A stretch of 53,900 nucleotides of DNA from Phenylobacterium sp. (GTDB taxonomy: Bacteria > Pseudomonadota > Alphaproteobacteria > Caulobacterales > Caulobacteraceae): positions 1-53,900 of the forward strand of contig JADBZH010000016.1 in NCBI GenBank assembly GCA_020402585.1, given 5' to 3'. A program made the position numbers and the translations under genes. The notes under the pieces were generated by a model, which saw only the letters and a list, made by a program, of their open reading frames with translations, did no database searches and had not been told where the DNA came from. Shown piece after piece: positions 1 through 7,607 of this stretch; position 1 is the stretch's first letter, and every line of letters starts with the position of its first letter.

Positions 1-1
1 C

Positions 2-1054
2 GAGGTCTCCTGGGCCATGGCCGGCCGTTCGGCGGACAAGCTGGCCGAGGTCCGCGACCTGATCGGCGCTCCGGCCTCGACGCCCCTCGTGGTCTGCGAC
101 GCCGCCGACCCGGCCCAGCTGAAGGCCATGGTTCGCCGGGCCAAGGTCATCGTCACCACCGTCGGGCCCTACCAGCTCTATGGCTCGGACCTGGTCGCCG
201 CCTGTGTCGAGGCGGGGACCGACTATGTGGACCTGTGCGGCGAGTCCAACTGGCTGGCCGAAATGGTCGCCGCCCACCACGAGGCCGCCCAGGCTTCCGG
301 CGCGCGCATCCTCTTCTCCTGCGGCTTTGACTCCATCCCCTTCGAGCTGGGCGTCCTGTTCGCTGAGGAGACCGCCAAGCGCCGCCTTGGTGCGCCGGTC
401 CCCCGGGTGAAGGGGCGGGTGCGCAACATGCGCGGCGGCCTGTCGGGCGGCACGGCGGCCAGCGGCGCGGCCACCATGGACGCCATCCGGCGCAATCCCG
501 CCCTCTTCCAGCTGATGATCAACCCCTTCGCCCTGACCCCCGGATTCACCGGCCCGGCCCAGCCGTCAGGGAATGAGACAGCCTTCGACGAGGATGTCGG
601 GGCCGAGGTCGGCCCCTTCATGATGGCCGCCATCAACACCAAGAACGTCCACCGCTCGAACTTCCTCCAGGGCCATCCCTGGGGGGCGGACTTCGCCTAC
701 GACGAGATGGCGGTCACGGCGCCCGGCTCCAGCACCTCCTTCACCGACCTGGGCGGCGCCGGCGCGCCCAAGCCCGGCGAGGGGCCCAGCCTTGAGGAGC
801 GTGAAAACGGCTTCTACGACATCCTCTTCGTCGGCATCGCCGCCGACGGTCGCAAGGTCCGGGTCTCGGTCAAGGGCGACCGCGACCCCGGCTATGGCTC
901 GACCTCCAAGATGATGGCCGAGACGGCGATCCAGTTGATCCGGACCCCGGAGACCCCGGGAGGGGTGTGGACGCCCGGCGCCGCCCTGGGTCTGCCCCTG
1001 GTCGAGCGACTTCAGGCCCGGGCGGGCCTCGCCTTTACCGACGAGACCGCCTAA
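2..1054 (+). CDS. Saccharopine dehydrogenase-like NADP-binding reductase (5' truncated)
   Basis: The frame is open to the left edge (Glu-Val-Ser-Trp-Ala precede the first visible Met at 17), so the true start lies outside the window. The visible 350 residues lack the first strand of a Rossmann fold but contain the stretch 'VTTVGPYQLYGSDLVAACVEAG' in pieces, then 'YVDLCGES' and 'SCGFDSIPFELG', which are typical of the saccharopine dehydrogenase-like / trans-acting enoyl reductase family found in actinobacteria and alphaproteobacteria. Members are usually near 390 residues, so about 40 are missing. The substrate cannot be read from sequence. Its stop codon overlaps the stop of the convergent lipoprotein gene (1051-1054). 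Confidence 0.85.
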   Translation, partial: EVSWAMAGRSADKLAEVRDLIGAPASTPLVVCDAADPAQLKAMVRRAKVIVTTVGPYQLYGSDLVAACVEAGTDYVDLCGESNWLAEMVAAHHEAAQASGARILFSCGFDSIPFELGVLFAEETAKRRLGAPVPRVKGRVRNMRGGLSGGTAASGAATMDAIRRNPALFQLMINPFALTPGFTGPAQPSGNETAFDEDVGAEVGPFMMAAINTKNVHRSNFLQGHPWGADFAYDEMAVTAPGSSTSFTDLGGAGAPKPGEGPSLEERENGFYDILFVGIAADGRKVRVSVKGDRDPGYGSTSKMMAETAIQLIRTPETPGGVWTPGAALGLPLVERLQARAGLAFTDETA

Positions 1055-1635
1055 CCCGCGTTCTTCGGCTTCACCCTGCCGTCCTCGGGCCTCTGAATCC
1101 GGGGTCCGAGGTTCTCGATCACCGCGCGGGCGTCGAAGGTCTCGGTATCGCCCGCCGGCTTCGGCCCCTTGCCCAGGACAATCTCCGCCGAGGCGGTGAA
1201 CCTTTCTATGGTGGAGATGTCTGTCGGCGTCCGGTCGAACGGTCCGTCCATCCAGGGATCATAGAAACGCCAGCCGTAAGGCCCGTAGTACCGCCAGTAA
1301 GGGCGCCAGTGGGGCAGTGAGGCGGGGTTGGGCTCGACCCGGGTCGTGGTCTTGCGGTCGGTGTCCCGGCTGACGAGGGTGAAGGTGTCGTAGCCGTTGG
1401 CCAGGGTCAGCTCAGCCGCCCGGTAGGCCAGGTACAGCTCCACCGTCTCCCGCGAGGTGAGGCTGTTCCCGGTGAAGGTCACCCGGTAGCGGCCGGGCTC
1501 AATCCGTACGTCGGAATAGCCGCCGCGCCCTGACGCGCCCTCCAGGAGGGGCTGATAGGGGGTGGCGGTGGTGCATGCCGCGAGGCCCGCCGCTGCGGCG
1601 AGGCTGGCGATGAGGGCGAGTCTCTTCAGTCGCAT
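1051..1635 (-). CDS. Secreted lipoprotein of the Caulobacter CC0125/CC1285 type
   Basis: A 194-residue protein starting at the ATG at 1635 with a GGAG ribosome site 8 nt upstream. Residues 1-21 are a lipoprotein signal ending in the lipobox Leu-Ala-Ala-Cys21, so Cys21 should be lipidated and the protein anchored in the envelope. The mature part has a short motif 'GRYRVTFTGNSLTSRETVE' followed by 'YLAYRAAELTLANGYDTF', which I associate with a lipoprotein family common in Caulobacterales; its function is unknown. A Tyr/Trp/Pro-rich stretch lies near residues 108-130. A longer upstream frame exists but overlaps the MAPEG gene and lacks a signal peptide. The gene ends convergently on the reductase. 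Confidence 0.8.
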   Translation of the reverse strand: MRLKRLALIASLAAAAGLAACTTATPYQPLLEGASGRGGYSDVRIEPGRYRVTFTGNSLTSRETVELYLAYRAAELTLANGYDTFTLVSRDTDRKTTTRVEPNPASLPHWRPYWRYYGPYGWRFYDPWMDGPFDRTPTDISTIERFTASAEIVLGKGPKPAGDTETFDARAVIENLGPRIQRPEDGRVKPKNAG

Positions 1636-1699
1636 CGGGGACTCCAGCAGAAGACGGAGAAAGCCTGGAGCCAATCTCCGGCGAAAGTGTGGCCAAGGC

Positions 1700-2095
1700 T
1701 CACCCGAGCATGACCAGGACAGCCTTGCCCAGGGCGCCGAACAGCAGGACCGCCGTGGCGACGAGCTGGACCATGAAGCCGAGCTCGCGCTTATCGGCGG
1801 CGGCGGAGTAGCCCAGGGCGTAGAGGACGCGGCCGACGATCCAGACCAGACCGAGGATCGCCGCCGGCAGGTCGCCCCAGTAATGGGCGAAGAGCCAGAG
1901 GGAGCCCAGGAAGATGGGCAGCCATTCCAGGGTGTTGCCCTGAACGCGCAGGTAGCGCTCCAGCATGGGGTCGCCGGACATGGCGGGCGCGTCGATGCCC
2001 GAGGTGCGTCGGGCGGCGCCCACCCGGACCCCCATCCAGACATAGGCCAGGAGGGCGAGAAGGGTGACGATGGCGGTGGCGTGCGGGAAGTTCAT
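1700..2095 (-). CDS. MAPEG family membrane protein
   Basis: A 131-residue protein with four predicted hydrophobic segments and the family signature 'RVQGNTLEWLPIF' near residues 50-63, as in membrane-associated proteins of eicosanoid and glutathione metabolism. Bacterial members are small trimeric inner-membrane proteins, some with glutathione-dependent activity; the substrate here is unknown. The ATG at 2095 has a GGAGGAA ribosome site, part of which can fold into a hairpin with upstream bases. It sits 51 bp downstream of argG on the same strand and 64 bp upstream of the lipoprotein gene, so all three could be read from one transcript. Confidence 0.88.
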   Translation of the reverse strand: MNFPHATAIVTLLALLAYVWMGVRVGAARRTSGIDAPAMSGDPMLERYLRVQGNTLEWLPIFLGSLWLFAHYWGDLPAAILGLVWIVGRVLYALGYSAAADKRELGFMVQLVATAVLLFGALGKAVLVMLG

Positions 2096-2104
2096 GGGAT
2101 TTCC

Positions 2105-2118
2105 TCCGGTTTCCCGGA
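2105..2118 (-). promoter_or_regulatory. Hairpin overlapping the MAPEG ribosome binding site
   Basis: On the minus strand TCCGG, the tetraloop GAAA, and CCGGA form a perfect 5-bp stem. The 3' arm runs into the GGAGG of the MAPEG ribosome site, and an alternative pairing of CCT with AGG would hide it further. It might damp translation or act as a weak argG terminator. This is seen in sequence only. Confidence 0.35.
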
Positions 2119-2146
2119 AGGTGACATGCTCCGCCCCGGGAGGGAA

Positions 2147-3376
2147 CTACCCCCGGATCCGGCGGTCCCGGCGGGCCTGGACCCGCAGGCGCAGGGCGTT
2201 GAGCTTGATGAAGCCCGCAGCGTCGCGGTGATCGTAGGCCACGGCGCCCTCCTCGAAGGTGACGAGGTCTTGGTCGTAGAGAGACCAGGGGCTGGTCCGG
2301 CCGATCACCGAGACATTGCCCTTGTAGAGCTTGACCCGGACCTGGCCGGTCACGTGCTTCTGCGACAGGTCGATGGCCGCCTGCAGCATCTCGCGCTCCG
2401 GGGCGAACCAGAAGCCGTTGTAGATCAGGCTCGCGTAGCGCGGCATCAACTCGTCCTTCAGGTGCGCTGAGCCCCGGTCGAGGGTGATGGACTCAATGCC
2501 CCTGTGGGCGGCCAGCAGGATGGTCCCGCCGGGGGTCTCGTAGACGCCGCGGGACTTCATGCCGACAAAGCGGTTCTCCACCAGGTCCAGGCGGCCGATC
2601 CCGTTGTCGTGTCCCAGCTGGTTCAGCCGGGTCAGCAGGGTCGCCGGGCTCATGCGCTCCCCGTCGATGGCCACGGGGTCGCCGCCCTCGAAGTCCATGG
2701 TGATGATCGTCGGCTCATCCGGCGCCGCCTCGGGCGAGAGGGTGCGCATGTGCACGAATTCCGGCGCTTCCACGGCCGGATCCTCCAGCACCTTGCCCTC
2801 CGAGGAGGAGTGCAGGAGGTTGGCGTCGACGCTGAAGGGCGCCTCGCCGCGCTTGTCCTTGGTGATCTGGATCTGGTGCTTCTCGGCGAAGTCCAGCAGG
2901 GCCTCGCGGGACTTGAAGTCCCACTCCCGCCAGGGAGCGATCACGTGGATGTCGGGCTCCAGGGCGTAATAGCCGAGCTCGAACCGGACCTGGTCATTGC
3001 CCTTGCCGGTGGCGCCATGGCTGACGGCGTCGGCGCCGGTCTGGCGGGCGATGTCGATCTGTTTCTTGGCGATCAGCGGCCGGGCGATGGAGGTGCCCAG
3101 GAGGTACTGGCCCTCATAGACCGCGTTGGCCCGGAACATGGGGAAGACGAAGTCACGGACGAATTCCTCGCGCACGTCCTCGATGAAGATGTTCTCGGGC
3201 TTGACCCCGGCGGCCAGGGCCTTGGCCCGCGCCGGCTCGATCTCCTCGCCCTGGCCCAGGTCCGCCGTGAAGGTCACGACCTCGGCGCCGTACTCGGTCT
3301 GGAGCCACTTCAGGATGATCGAGGTGTCGAGGCCGCCGGAATAGGCGAGGACGACTTTCTTGATGTCACGGGTCAT
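2147..3376 (-). CDS. argG: Argininosuccinate synthase
   Basis: A 409-residue protein, the usual length for ArgG. It joins citrulline and aspartate using ATP, the penultimate step of arginine synthesis in the cytosol. The N-type ATP pyrophosphatase loop is Ser13-Gly-Gly-Leu-Asp-Thr-Ser19. Later blocks '[15 protein letters not shown]' (ATP/citrulline region) and '[13 protein letters not shown]' near the C-terminus are also characteristic. The start is the ATG at 3376. A candidate promoter lies at 3413-3442, just inside the downstream edge of kup, so argG may be transcribed both on its own and by read-through from kup, which ends 70 bp upstream. Confidence 0.98.
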   Translation of the reverse strand: MTRDIKKVVLAYSGGLDTSIILKWLQTEYGAEVVTFTADLGQGEEIEPARAKALAAGVKPENIFIEDVREEFVRDFVFPMFRANAVYEGQYLLGTSIARPLIAKKQIDIARQTGADAVSHGATGKGNDQVRFELGYYALEPDIHVIAPWREWDFKSREALLDFAEKHQIQITKDKRGEAPFSVDANLLHSSSEGKVLEDPAVEAPEFVHMRTLSPEAAPDEPTIITMDFEGGDPVAIDGERMSPATLLTRLNQLGHDNGIGRLDLVENRFVGMKSRGVYETPGGTILLAAHRGIESITLDRGSAHLKDELMPRYASLIYNGFWFAPEREMLQAAIDLSQKHVTGQVRVKLYKGNVSVIGRTSPWSLYDQDLVTFEEGAVAYDHRDAAGFIKLNALRLRVQARRDRRIRG

Positions 3377-3412
3377 GGCGGGCGTTCCGGATGGGAGACG
3401 GGGAGGGAAGGG

Positions 3413-3442
3413 CCTCTAGCTGCGGACGGGCGGGAGGCGCAA
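3413..3442 (-). promoter_or_regulatory. Candidate sigma-73-type promoter of argG
   Basis: On the minus strand TTGCGCC (3436-3442), 15 nt, then GCTAGAGG (3413-3420). This resembles the Caulobacter housekeeping pattern TTGACGS / GCTANAWC, with two mismatches in the -10. A start site near 3406 would leave a leader of about 30 nt before the argG ATG. Confidence 0.4.
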
Positions 3443-3446
3443 GGCC

Positions 3447-5372
3447 TCAGACGGTGACCTGGGCGCCCATCTCGACGACGCGGCCGGGCGGAATCCGGAA
3501 GAAGTCCGTCGGGTTGGCGGCGTTGCGCATGAGGAAGATGAACAGCTTGTCCTGCCAGAGCGGCATGCCCGAGCTGGCTGACGGCACCACTGACCGCCGG
3601 CCCAGGAAGAAGCTGGTGGCCATGATGTCGAGCTTCAGGCCCTGCTGCCGGCAGAGGGTCAGGGCCTTGGGGATGTTCGGGCTCTCCATGAAGCCATAGG
3701 TCACAGTCAGCTTCTTGAAGTCGTCGTTGAAGGGGTCGATCCGGATGCGGTCCTCGTCGCGGACCCGCGGGGTCTGGGCGGTGATCACCGTCAGGATGAT
3801 GTTGCGCTCATGCAGCACCTTGTTGTGCTTGAGGTTGTGCATCAGGGCGACCGGGGCGACGTCGGGGTCGGAGGTCAGGAAGATGGCGGAGCCAGGGGCC
3901 CTGTGCGGCGGCCGGGCCTGCAACATGTCGGACAGTTCGGTGAGGGCCACCGAGTCCTGGCGGGTCTTCTCCGAGAGAATCCGCGTGCCCCGGTGCCAGG
4001 TCCACATGATCACCACCATGAGGGCGCCCGCCACGAGGGGCAGCCAGGCGCCCTGGGGCAGCTTGAGCAGGTTGGAGGAGAAGAAGACGAGGTCCAGGGC
4101 GCCGAACCCGACCACCGCCAGGATGGCGAGCCACAGGGGCTTCTTCCAGAGATACCGGATGATCACGAAGAACAGCAGGGTGTCGACGAACATCGAGCCC
4201 GTCACCGCGATGCCGTAGGCGGCGGCGAGGTTGGAAGAGGTCTGGAAGGTCACCAGCAGCAGGATGACGCCGATCATCAGGAAGGTGTTGACCTGGGGCA
4301 CGTAGATCTGCCCGGCCTGGGTCTCGGAGGTCCGGCGGATGTCGATCCGCGGCAGAAGGCCCAGCTGAACCGCCTGCTGGGTCATGGAGAAGGCGCCGGT
4401 GATCACCGCCTGGCTGGCGATCACGCTGGCCGCCGTGGCCATCAGCAGGACCGGCCAGTAGACTAGGGTGGGCACCATGCCGAAGAAGGGGTTCTCCCGC
4501 ATCTCCGGGTGCGCCAGAACCATGGCGCCCTGGCCCAGATAGTTGAGCAGCAGGGCCGGCAGCACCAGGGCCAGCCAGCCGGCCTGGATGGGCGCTTTCC
4601 CGAAATGCCCCATGTCGGCGTACAGCGCCTCGGCCCCGGTGACGGCCAGGAAGACGCTGCCCAGAATGACGAAGCCCACGAACCCGTTGTTCAGGAGGAA
4701 GATCACGCCGTAGTGCGGCAGAAGGCCCCTCAGGACGTCCGGGCTGTCGAAGATGTGATAGAGGCCCAGCCCGCCGAGGATCAGGAACCAGGCCGCCGTG
4801 ATCGGCCCGAAGGCCCGGGCGATGCTGGCCGTCCCCCGGGACTGGACCAGGAAGAGAGTCACCAGGATGACGCCGGCGATGGGCAGGACAAGCCCGCCGA
4901 GCTCGGGGCTCACCCCGGGGGCGTCGCGCAGCCCCTCCACCGCGCCCAGGACCGAGATGGCGGGGGTGATCACCCCGTCTCCATAGAAGAGGGCGGCTCC
5001 CGCCATGCCCAGCAGGAGCACCACGCCGGACCGACGGTTCAGGGCGCGCTGCGCCAGGGCCATCAGGGCCAGGGTCCCGCCCTCGCCCTTGTTGTCGGCG
5101 CGCATGATCAGGGCGACGTACTTCAGCGTCACCACCAGGATCAGGGCCCAGGTGATGAGGGAGACGACGCCCAGGACGGAGAGTTCGGGGGAAACGTCCG
5201 CACGCGAATGGGCCAGGGCCTCGCGCATGGCGTAGAGCGGACTGGTGCCGATGTCGCCGAAAACCACCCCGAGGGCGCCGACGGCCAGGGCCATGAATCC
5301 TTCCGGCCGGCCGTGCTGGGCGTCCGCAGGCGCAGCAGGTGCGCCGCTGGTAGGCTCGGCCGGATCCGCCAT
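3447..5372 (-). CDS. kup: KUP-family potassium uptake transporter
   Basis: A 641-residue inner-membrane protein taking up K+ with protons. The family signature 'GVVFGDIGTSPLYA' is near residues 35-48, followed by about twelve hydrophobic segments up to residue 440 and a cytosolic C-terminal domain. The chosen ATG at 5372 has GGGGA five to six nt upstream and gives the normal family length. An upstream in-frame start at 5507 would add a low-complexity tail unlike the family and run into the nfu promoter region. The gene is divergent from nfu and lies upstream of argG on the same strand. Confidence 0.95.
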   Translation of the reverse strand: MADPAEPTSGAPAAPADAQHGRPEGFMALAVGALGVVFGDIGTSPLYAMREALAHSRADVSPELSVLGVVSLITWALILVVTLKYVALIMRADNKGEGGTLALMALAQRALNRRSGVVLLLGMAGAALFYGDGVITPAISVLGAVEGLRDAPGVSPELGGLVLPIAGVILVTLFLVQSRGTASIARAFGPITAAWFLILGGLGLYHIFDSPDVLRGLLPHYGVIFLLNNGFVGFVILGSVFLAVTGAEALYADMGHFGKAPIQAGWLALVLPALLLNYLGQGAMVLAHPEMRENPFFGMVPTLVYWPVLLMATAASVIASQAVITGAFSMTQQAVQLGLLPRIDIRRTSETQAGQIYVPQVNTFLMIGVILLLVTFQTSSNLAAAYGIAVTGSMFVDTLLFFVIIRYLWKKPLWLAILAVVGFGALDLVFFSSNLLKLPQGAWLPLVAGALMVVIMWTWHRGTRILSEKTRQDSVALTELSDMLQARPPHRAPGSAIFLTSDPDVAPVALMHNLKHNKVLHERNIILTVITAQTPRVRDEDRIRIDPFNDDFKKLTVTYGFMESPNIPKALTLCRQQGLKLDIMATSFFLGRRSVVPSASSGMPLWQDKLFIFLMRNAANPTDFFRIPPGRVVEMGAQVTV

Positions 5373-5498
5373 GACTGTCCCCGAAGGATCTGCGTCCCGC
5401 CCAGAGGGCCCCATGCCGGCGGACGCGGGGGGCGCGATACACCCTTTCCCCGACGGGTTCAATGCGCCGGAGCAGACCGGGCCGCGGTGATGGCGGTC

Positions 5499-5527
5499 TT
5501 GCGTCATCGCCCGGGAACCGCCAAATC
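5499..5527 (+). promoter_or_regulatory. Candidate sigma-73-type promoter giving a leaderless nfu transcript
   Basis: TTGCGTC (5499-5505), a 14-nt spacer, then GCCAAATC (5520-5527), a 7 of 8 match to the Caulobacter -10 consensus GCTANAWC. Only 6 nt separate the -10 from the ATG at 5534, so transcription would begin at or next to the start codon. No Shine-Dalgarno sequence is visible in front of this ATG, which agrees with leaderless translation. Confidence 0.5.
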
Positions 5528-5533
5528 AAACCC

Positions 5534-6100
5534 ATGTTCATCCAGACAGAAAACACGCCCAATCCTCAGGTCCTGAAGTTCCTCCCCGGCCGCACCGTGA
5601 TGGAGGCCGGTTCGCAGGACTTCCGGGCGCCTGAAGAGGCCGGGGCCTCGCCCCTCGCCGCGGAGATCTTTGGCCTCGAAGGGGTCAACCGCGTCTTCTT
5701 CGGCGCCGACTTCATCACCGTGGGCAAGGCCGCCTCGGCGGACTGGGATCACCTGAAGGCGCCGGTCCTGGCGGCCATCATGGACCACTTCACTTCCGGT
5801 CGGCCGCTGTTCGACGGCGCCGGCGCGGCGGCGGCGGATGAGGCCGTCTACGAGGGCGACACCGCCCAGGTGGTCGCCGAGATCCGCGAACTCCTCGACA
5901 CCCGGATCCGCCCCGCGGTCGCCCGTGACGGCGGCGACATCCTCTTTGACCGGTTCGAGCCGGACAGCGGGACGGTCTGGCTGCACATGCGCGGCGCCTG
6001 CGCCGGTTGCCCGTCGTCCTCCGCCACCCTCAAGTCGGGTGTGGAGAACATGCTCAAGCACTATGTGCCTGAGGTCACGCGGGTCGAGCAGACCCTCTAG
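5534..6100 (+). CDS. Nfu/NifU-type iron-sulfur cluster carrier protein
   Basis: A 188-residue protein. Residues 1-90 form an Nfu N-terminal domain ('MFIQTENTPNPQVLKFLPG'), and residues 110-188 form a NifU C-terminal domain with the cluster-binding Cys156-Ala-Gly-Cys159. Such two-domain proteins (alphaproteobacterial and mitochondrial NFU1 type) carry 4Fe-4S clusters to target enzymes in the cytosol. The protein differs from E. coli NfuA, whose first domain is A-type, so no symbol is given. It heads the run that continues with tsaB (6-bp gap) and includes miaB, a 4Fe-4S enzyme that could be a client. Confidence 0.93.
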   Translation: MFIQTENTPNPQVLKFLPGRTVMEAGSQDFRAPEEAGASPLAAEIFGLEGVNRVFFGADFITVGKAASADWDHLKAPVLAAIMDHFTSGRPLFDGAGAAAADEAVYEGDTAQVVAEIRELLDTRIRPAVARDGGDILFDRFEPDSGTVWLHMRGACAGCPSSSATLKSGVENMLKHYVPEVTRVEQTL

Positions 6101-6106
6101 GCCTGC

Positions 6107-6739
6107 GTGCGGGTCCTCGCCCTCGACACCTGCCTGTCCGCCTGCTCCGTCGCCGTCCTTGATGGCGAGCGGACCCTGGCCTGGGCCTCCGAGCCCATGG
6201 AGAGGGGCCACCAGGAGCGCCTCGCCCCCCTGACCCGGGAGGTGATGGAACGGGCGGGCCTGGCCTTCTCCGACCTGGACCGGATCGCCGTCACCCTCGG
6301 GCCGGGCTCCTTCACGGGACTGCGCGTCGGCCTGGCCTTCGCCAAGGGCCTGGGCCTGGCCCTGGACCGCCCCGTGATCGGCCTGGGTTGCCTGGAGGTG
6401 CTGGCCGCGCCCTACGCCGCCGCCCCCGGCCGGACGCTCGCCCTCCTGCCAGGACGGGGCGATACGGTCTGCCGGCAGGTTTTCGAAGGCGGGCTCGCCC
6501 TTGGCCCGCCGGTTCTCGGCGAGGCCGCCGACCTTAACGCCCTGGGCCCGGTGGCGCGCATTGTCGGCGCCCCGGACCTGGCGGGCGAGGCCCTGCCCGG
6601 GGCCGACCGGGTCCCGGCCTCCACCCCGGACGCCGCCGTCGCCGGCCGGCTCGCCGCCTCCCGTCGCGCTGAGCCCCTCGTCCCCCTCTACATGCGGCCG
6701 CCAGACGCCCGGTTGCCCGGCGGGCGGACGCCTCCATGA
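6107..6739 (+). CDS. tsaB: tRNA threonylcarbamoyladenosine synthesis protein TsaB
   Basis: A 210-residue ASKHA-fold protein starting with GTG at 6107. The N-terminus 'VLALDTCLSACSVAVLDG' and the block 'TLGPGSFTGLRVG' around residues 62-75 are diagnostic. TsaB pairs with TsaD and TsaE to add the threonylcarbamoyl group at A37 of ANN-decoding tRNAs. The C-terminal half is short and diverged, as is usual for this non-catalytic partner. Its stop overlaps the rimI start by 4 bp, the common tsaB-rimI arrangement. Confidence 0.93.
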   Translation: MRVLALDTCLSACSVAVLDGERTLAWASEPMERGHQERLAPLTREVMERAGLAFSDLDRIAVTLGPGSFTGLRVGLAFAKGLGLALDRPVIGLGCLEVLAAPYAAAPGRTLALLPGRGDTVCRQVFEGGLALGPPVLGEAADLNALGPVARIVGAPDLAGEALPGADRVPASTPDAAVAGRLAASRRAEPLVPLYMRPPDARLPGGRTPP

Positions 6740-7167
6740 GCGTCCGGCGGGCCGGCCCTTCGGACCTGGACGCCCTGGCGGCGCTGCACGCCGCCGCCTT
6801 CCGTTCCGGCTGGAGCGCCGCGGACATCGCCGCCCTGGACGCCGTCGCCCTGATCGAGGACGGCGCGGGCCTGATCCTTGTACGGACCATCGCGGGTGAG
6901 GCCGAGATCCTCACGGTCGGCGTCCGGGCGGAGCTGCGCGGCGCCGGAGTCGGCCGCCGTCTCCTGGAGGCCGCCCTGGAATCCGCGCGGGCGGACGGCG
7001 CCGAATCCGTATTTCTCGAGGTCGCCGAGGACAACCCGAATGCCCGTCGGCTATATGCCGGCCGCGGGTTCGAGGAGGTCGGCCGGCGGCCAGCCTACTA
7101 TCCGCGCCCCGGCGCCGGTGCGGTGGACGCCCTCGTCCTGCGCCGGGCGCTTAACACGACGCCCTGA
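6736..7167 (+). CDS. rimI: Ribosomal-protein-alanine N-acetyltransferase, GNAT family
   Basis: A 143-residue GNAT protein. The acetyl-CoA pyrophosphate-binding motif is 'RGAGVGRRLL' (about residues 69-78), and motif B 'DNPNARRLYAGRGFEEVG' follows near residues 95-115. RimI acetylates the N-terminus of ribosomal protein S18 and sometimes other proteins. The assignment rests on the GNAT motifs plus the tight coupling with tsaB (ATGA overlap at 6736-6739). The substrate is inferred from family and neighbourhood. Confidence 0.88.
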   Translation: MSVRRAGPSDLDALAALHAAAFRSGWSAADIAALDAVALIEDGAGLILVRTIAGEAEILTVGVRAELRGAGVGRRLLEAALESARADGAESVFLEVAEDNPNARRLYAGRGFEEVGRRPAYYPRPGAGAVDALVLRRALNTTP

Positions 7168-7175
7168 AAGCCCTA

Positions 7176-7190
7176 TCCTGCCCAACAGGA
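7176..7190 (+). promoter_or_regulatory. Hairpin hiding the fur ribosome binding site
   Basis: TCCTG (7176-7180), loop CCCAA and CAGGA (7186-7190) form a perfect 5-bp stem. The 3' arm is the AGGAG ribosome site of fur, 8 nt before a TTG start. A hidden site plus a weak start codon suggests that fur translation is kept low or regulated. Confidence 0.4.
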
Positions 7191-7199
7191 GACTTCCGC

Positions 7200-7607
7200 T
7201 TGGACCGTATCGAGAACCTCTGCATCGCCAAGGGCATGCGCATGACCGAGCAGCGCCGGGTGATCGCCCGCGTGCTGTCCGAGGCCCAGGATCATCCCGA
7301 CGTGGAGGAGCTCCACCGGCGGTCGCACGCCGTCGATCCGCGCATCTCCATCGCCACGGTCTACCGCACGGTGCGGCTGTTCGAGGAGGCGGGCATCATC
7401 TCGCGCCTGGATTTCCGGGATGGCCGGTCTCGGTACGAGGAGGCGTCAGAAGCGCACCACGACCACCTGATCGACATGACCACCGGCAAGGTGATCGAGT
7501 TCGTCGACCCTGAGATCGAAGCCCTGCAGGAGGCCATCGCCCGCCGCCTGGGCTATCGCCTGGTGGATCACCGGCTGGAGCTGTACGGCCTTCCCATCAA
7601 TGAGTGA
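7200..7607 (+). CDS. fur: Fur family iron-responsive transcriptional regulator
   Basis: A 135-residue protein with a winged-helix N-terminal domain ('[18 protein letters not shown]', recognition helix about residues 49-66) and a metal-binding dimerisation domain containing His86-His-Asp-His-Leu and 'GKVIEF' (97-102). It binds DNA with ferrous iron and represses iron uptake genes. Where E. coli Fur has a Cys-x-x-Cys structural zinc site before 'GKVIEF', this protein has Asp-Met-Thr-Thr, so that site is absent; no Cys-rich tail is present. The start is TTG at 7200 with AGGAG 8 nt upstream inside a hairpin. Mur (manganese) is the main alternative. It overlaps miaB by 8 bp. Confidence 0.9.
   Translation: MDRIENLCIAKGMRMTEQRRVIARVLSEAQDHPDVEELHRRSHAVDPRISIATVYRTVRLFEEAGIISRLDFRDGRSRYEEASEAHHDHLIDMTTGKVIEFVDPEIEALQEAIARRLGYRLVDHRLELYGLPINE

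Noticed and set aside
5373..5507. Longer N-terminus for Kup
   Set aside because: The extra 45 residues are low-complexity, unlike the family, and reach into the nfu promoter. The ATG at 5372 has a ribosome site.
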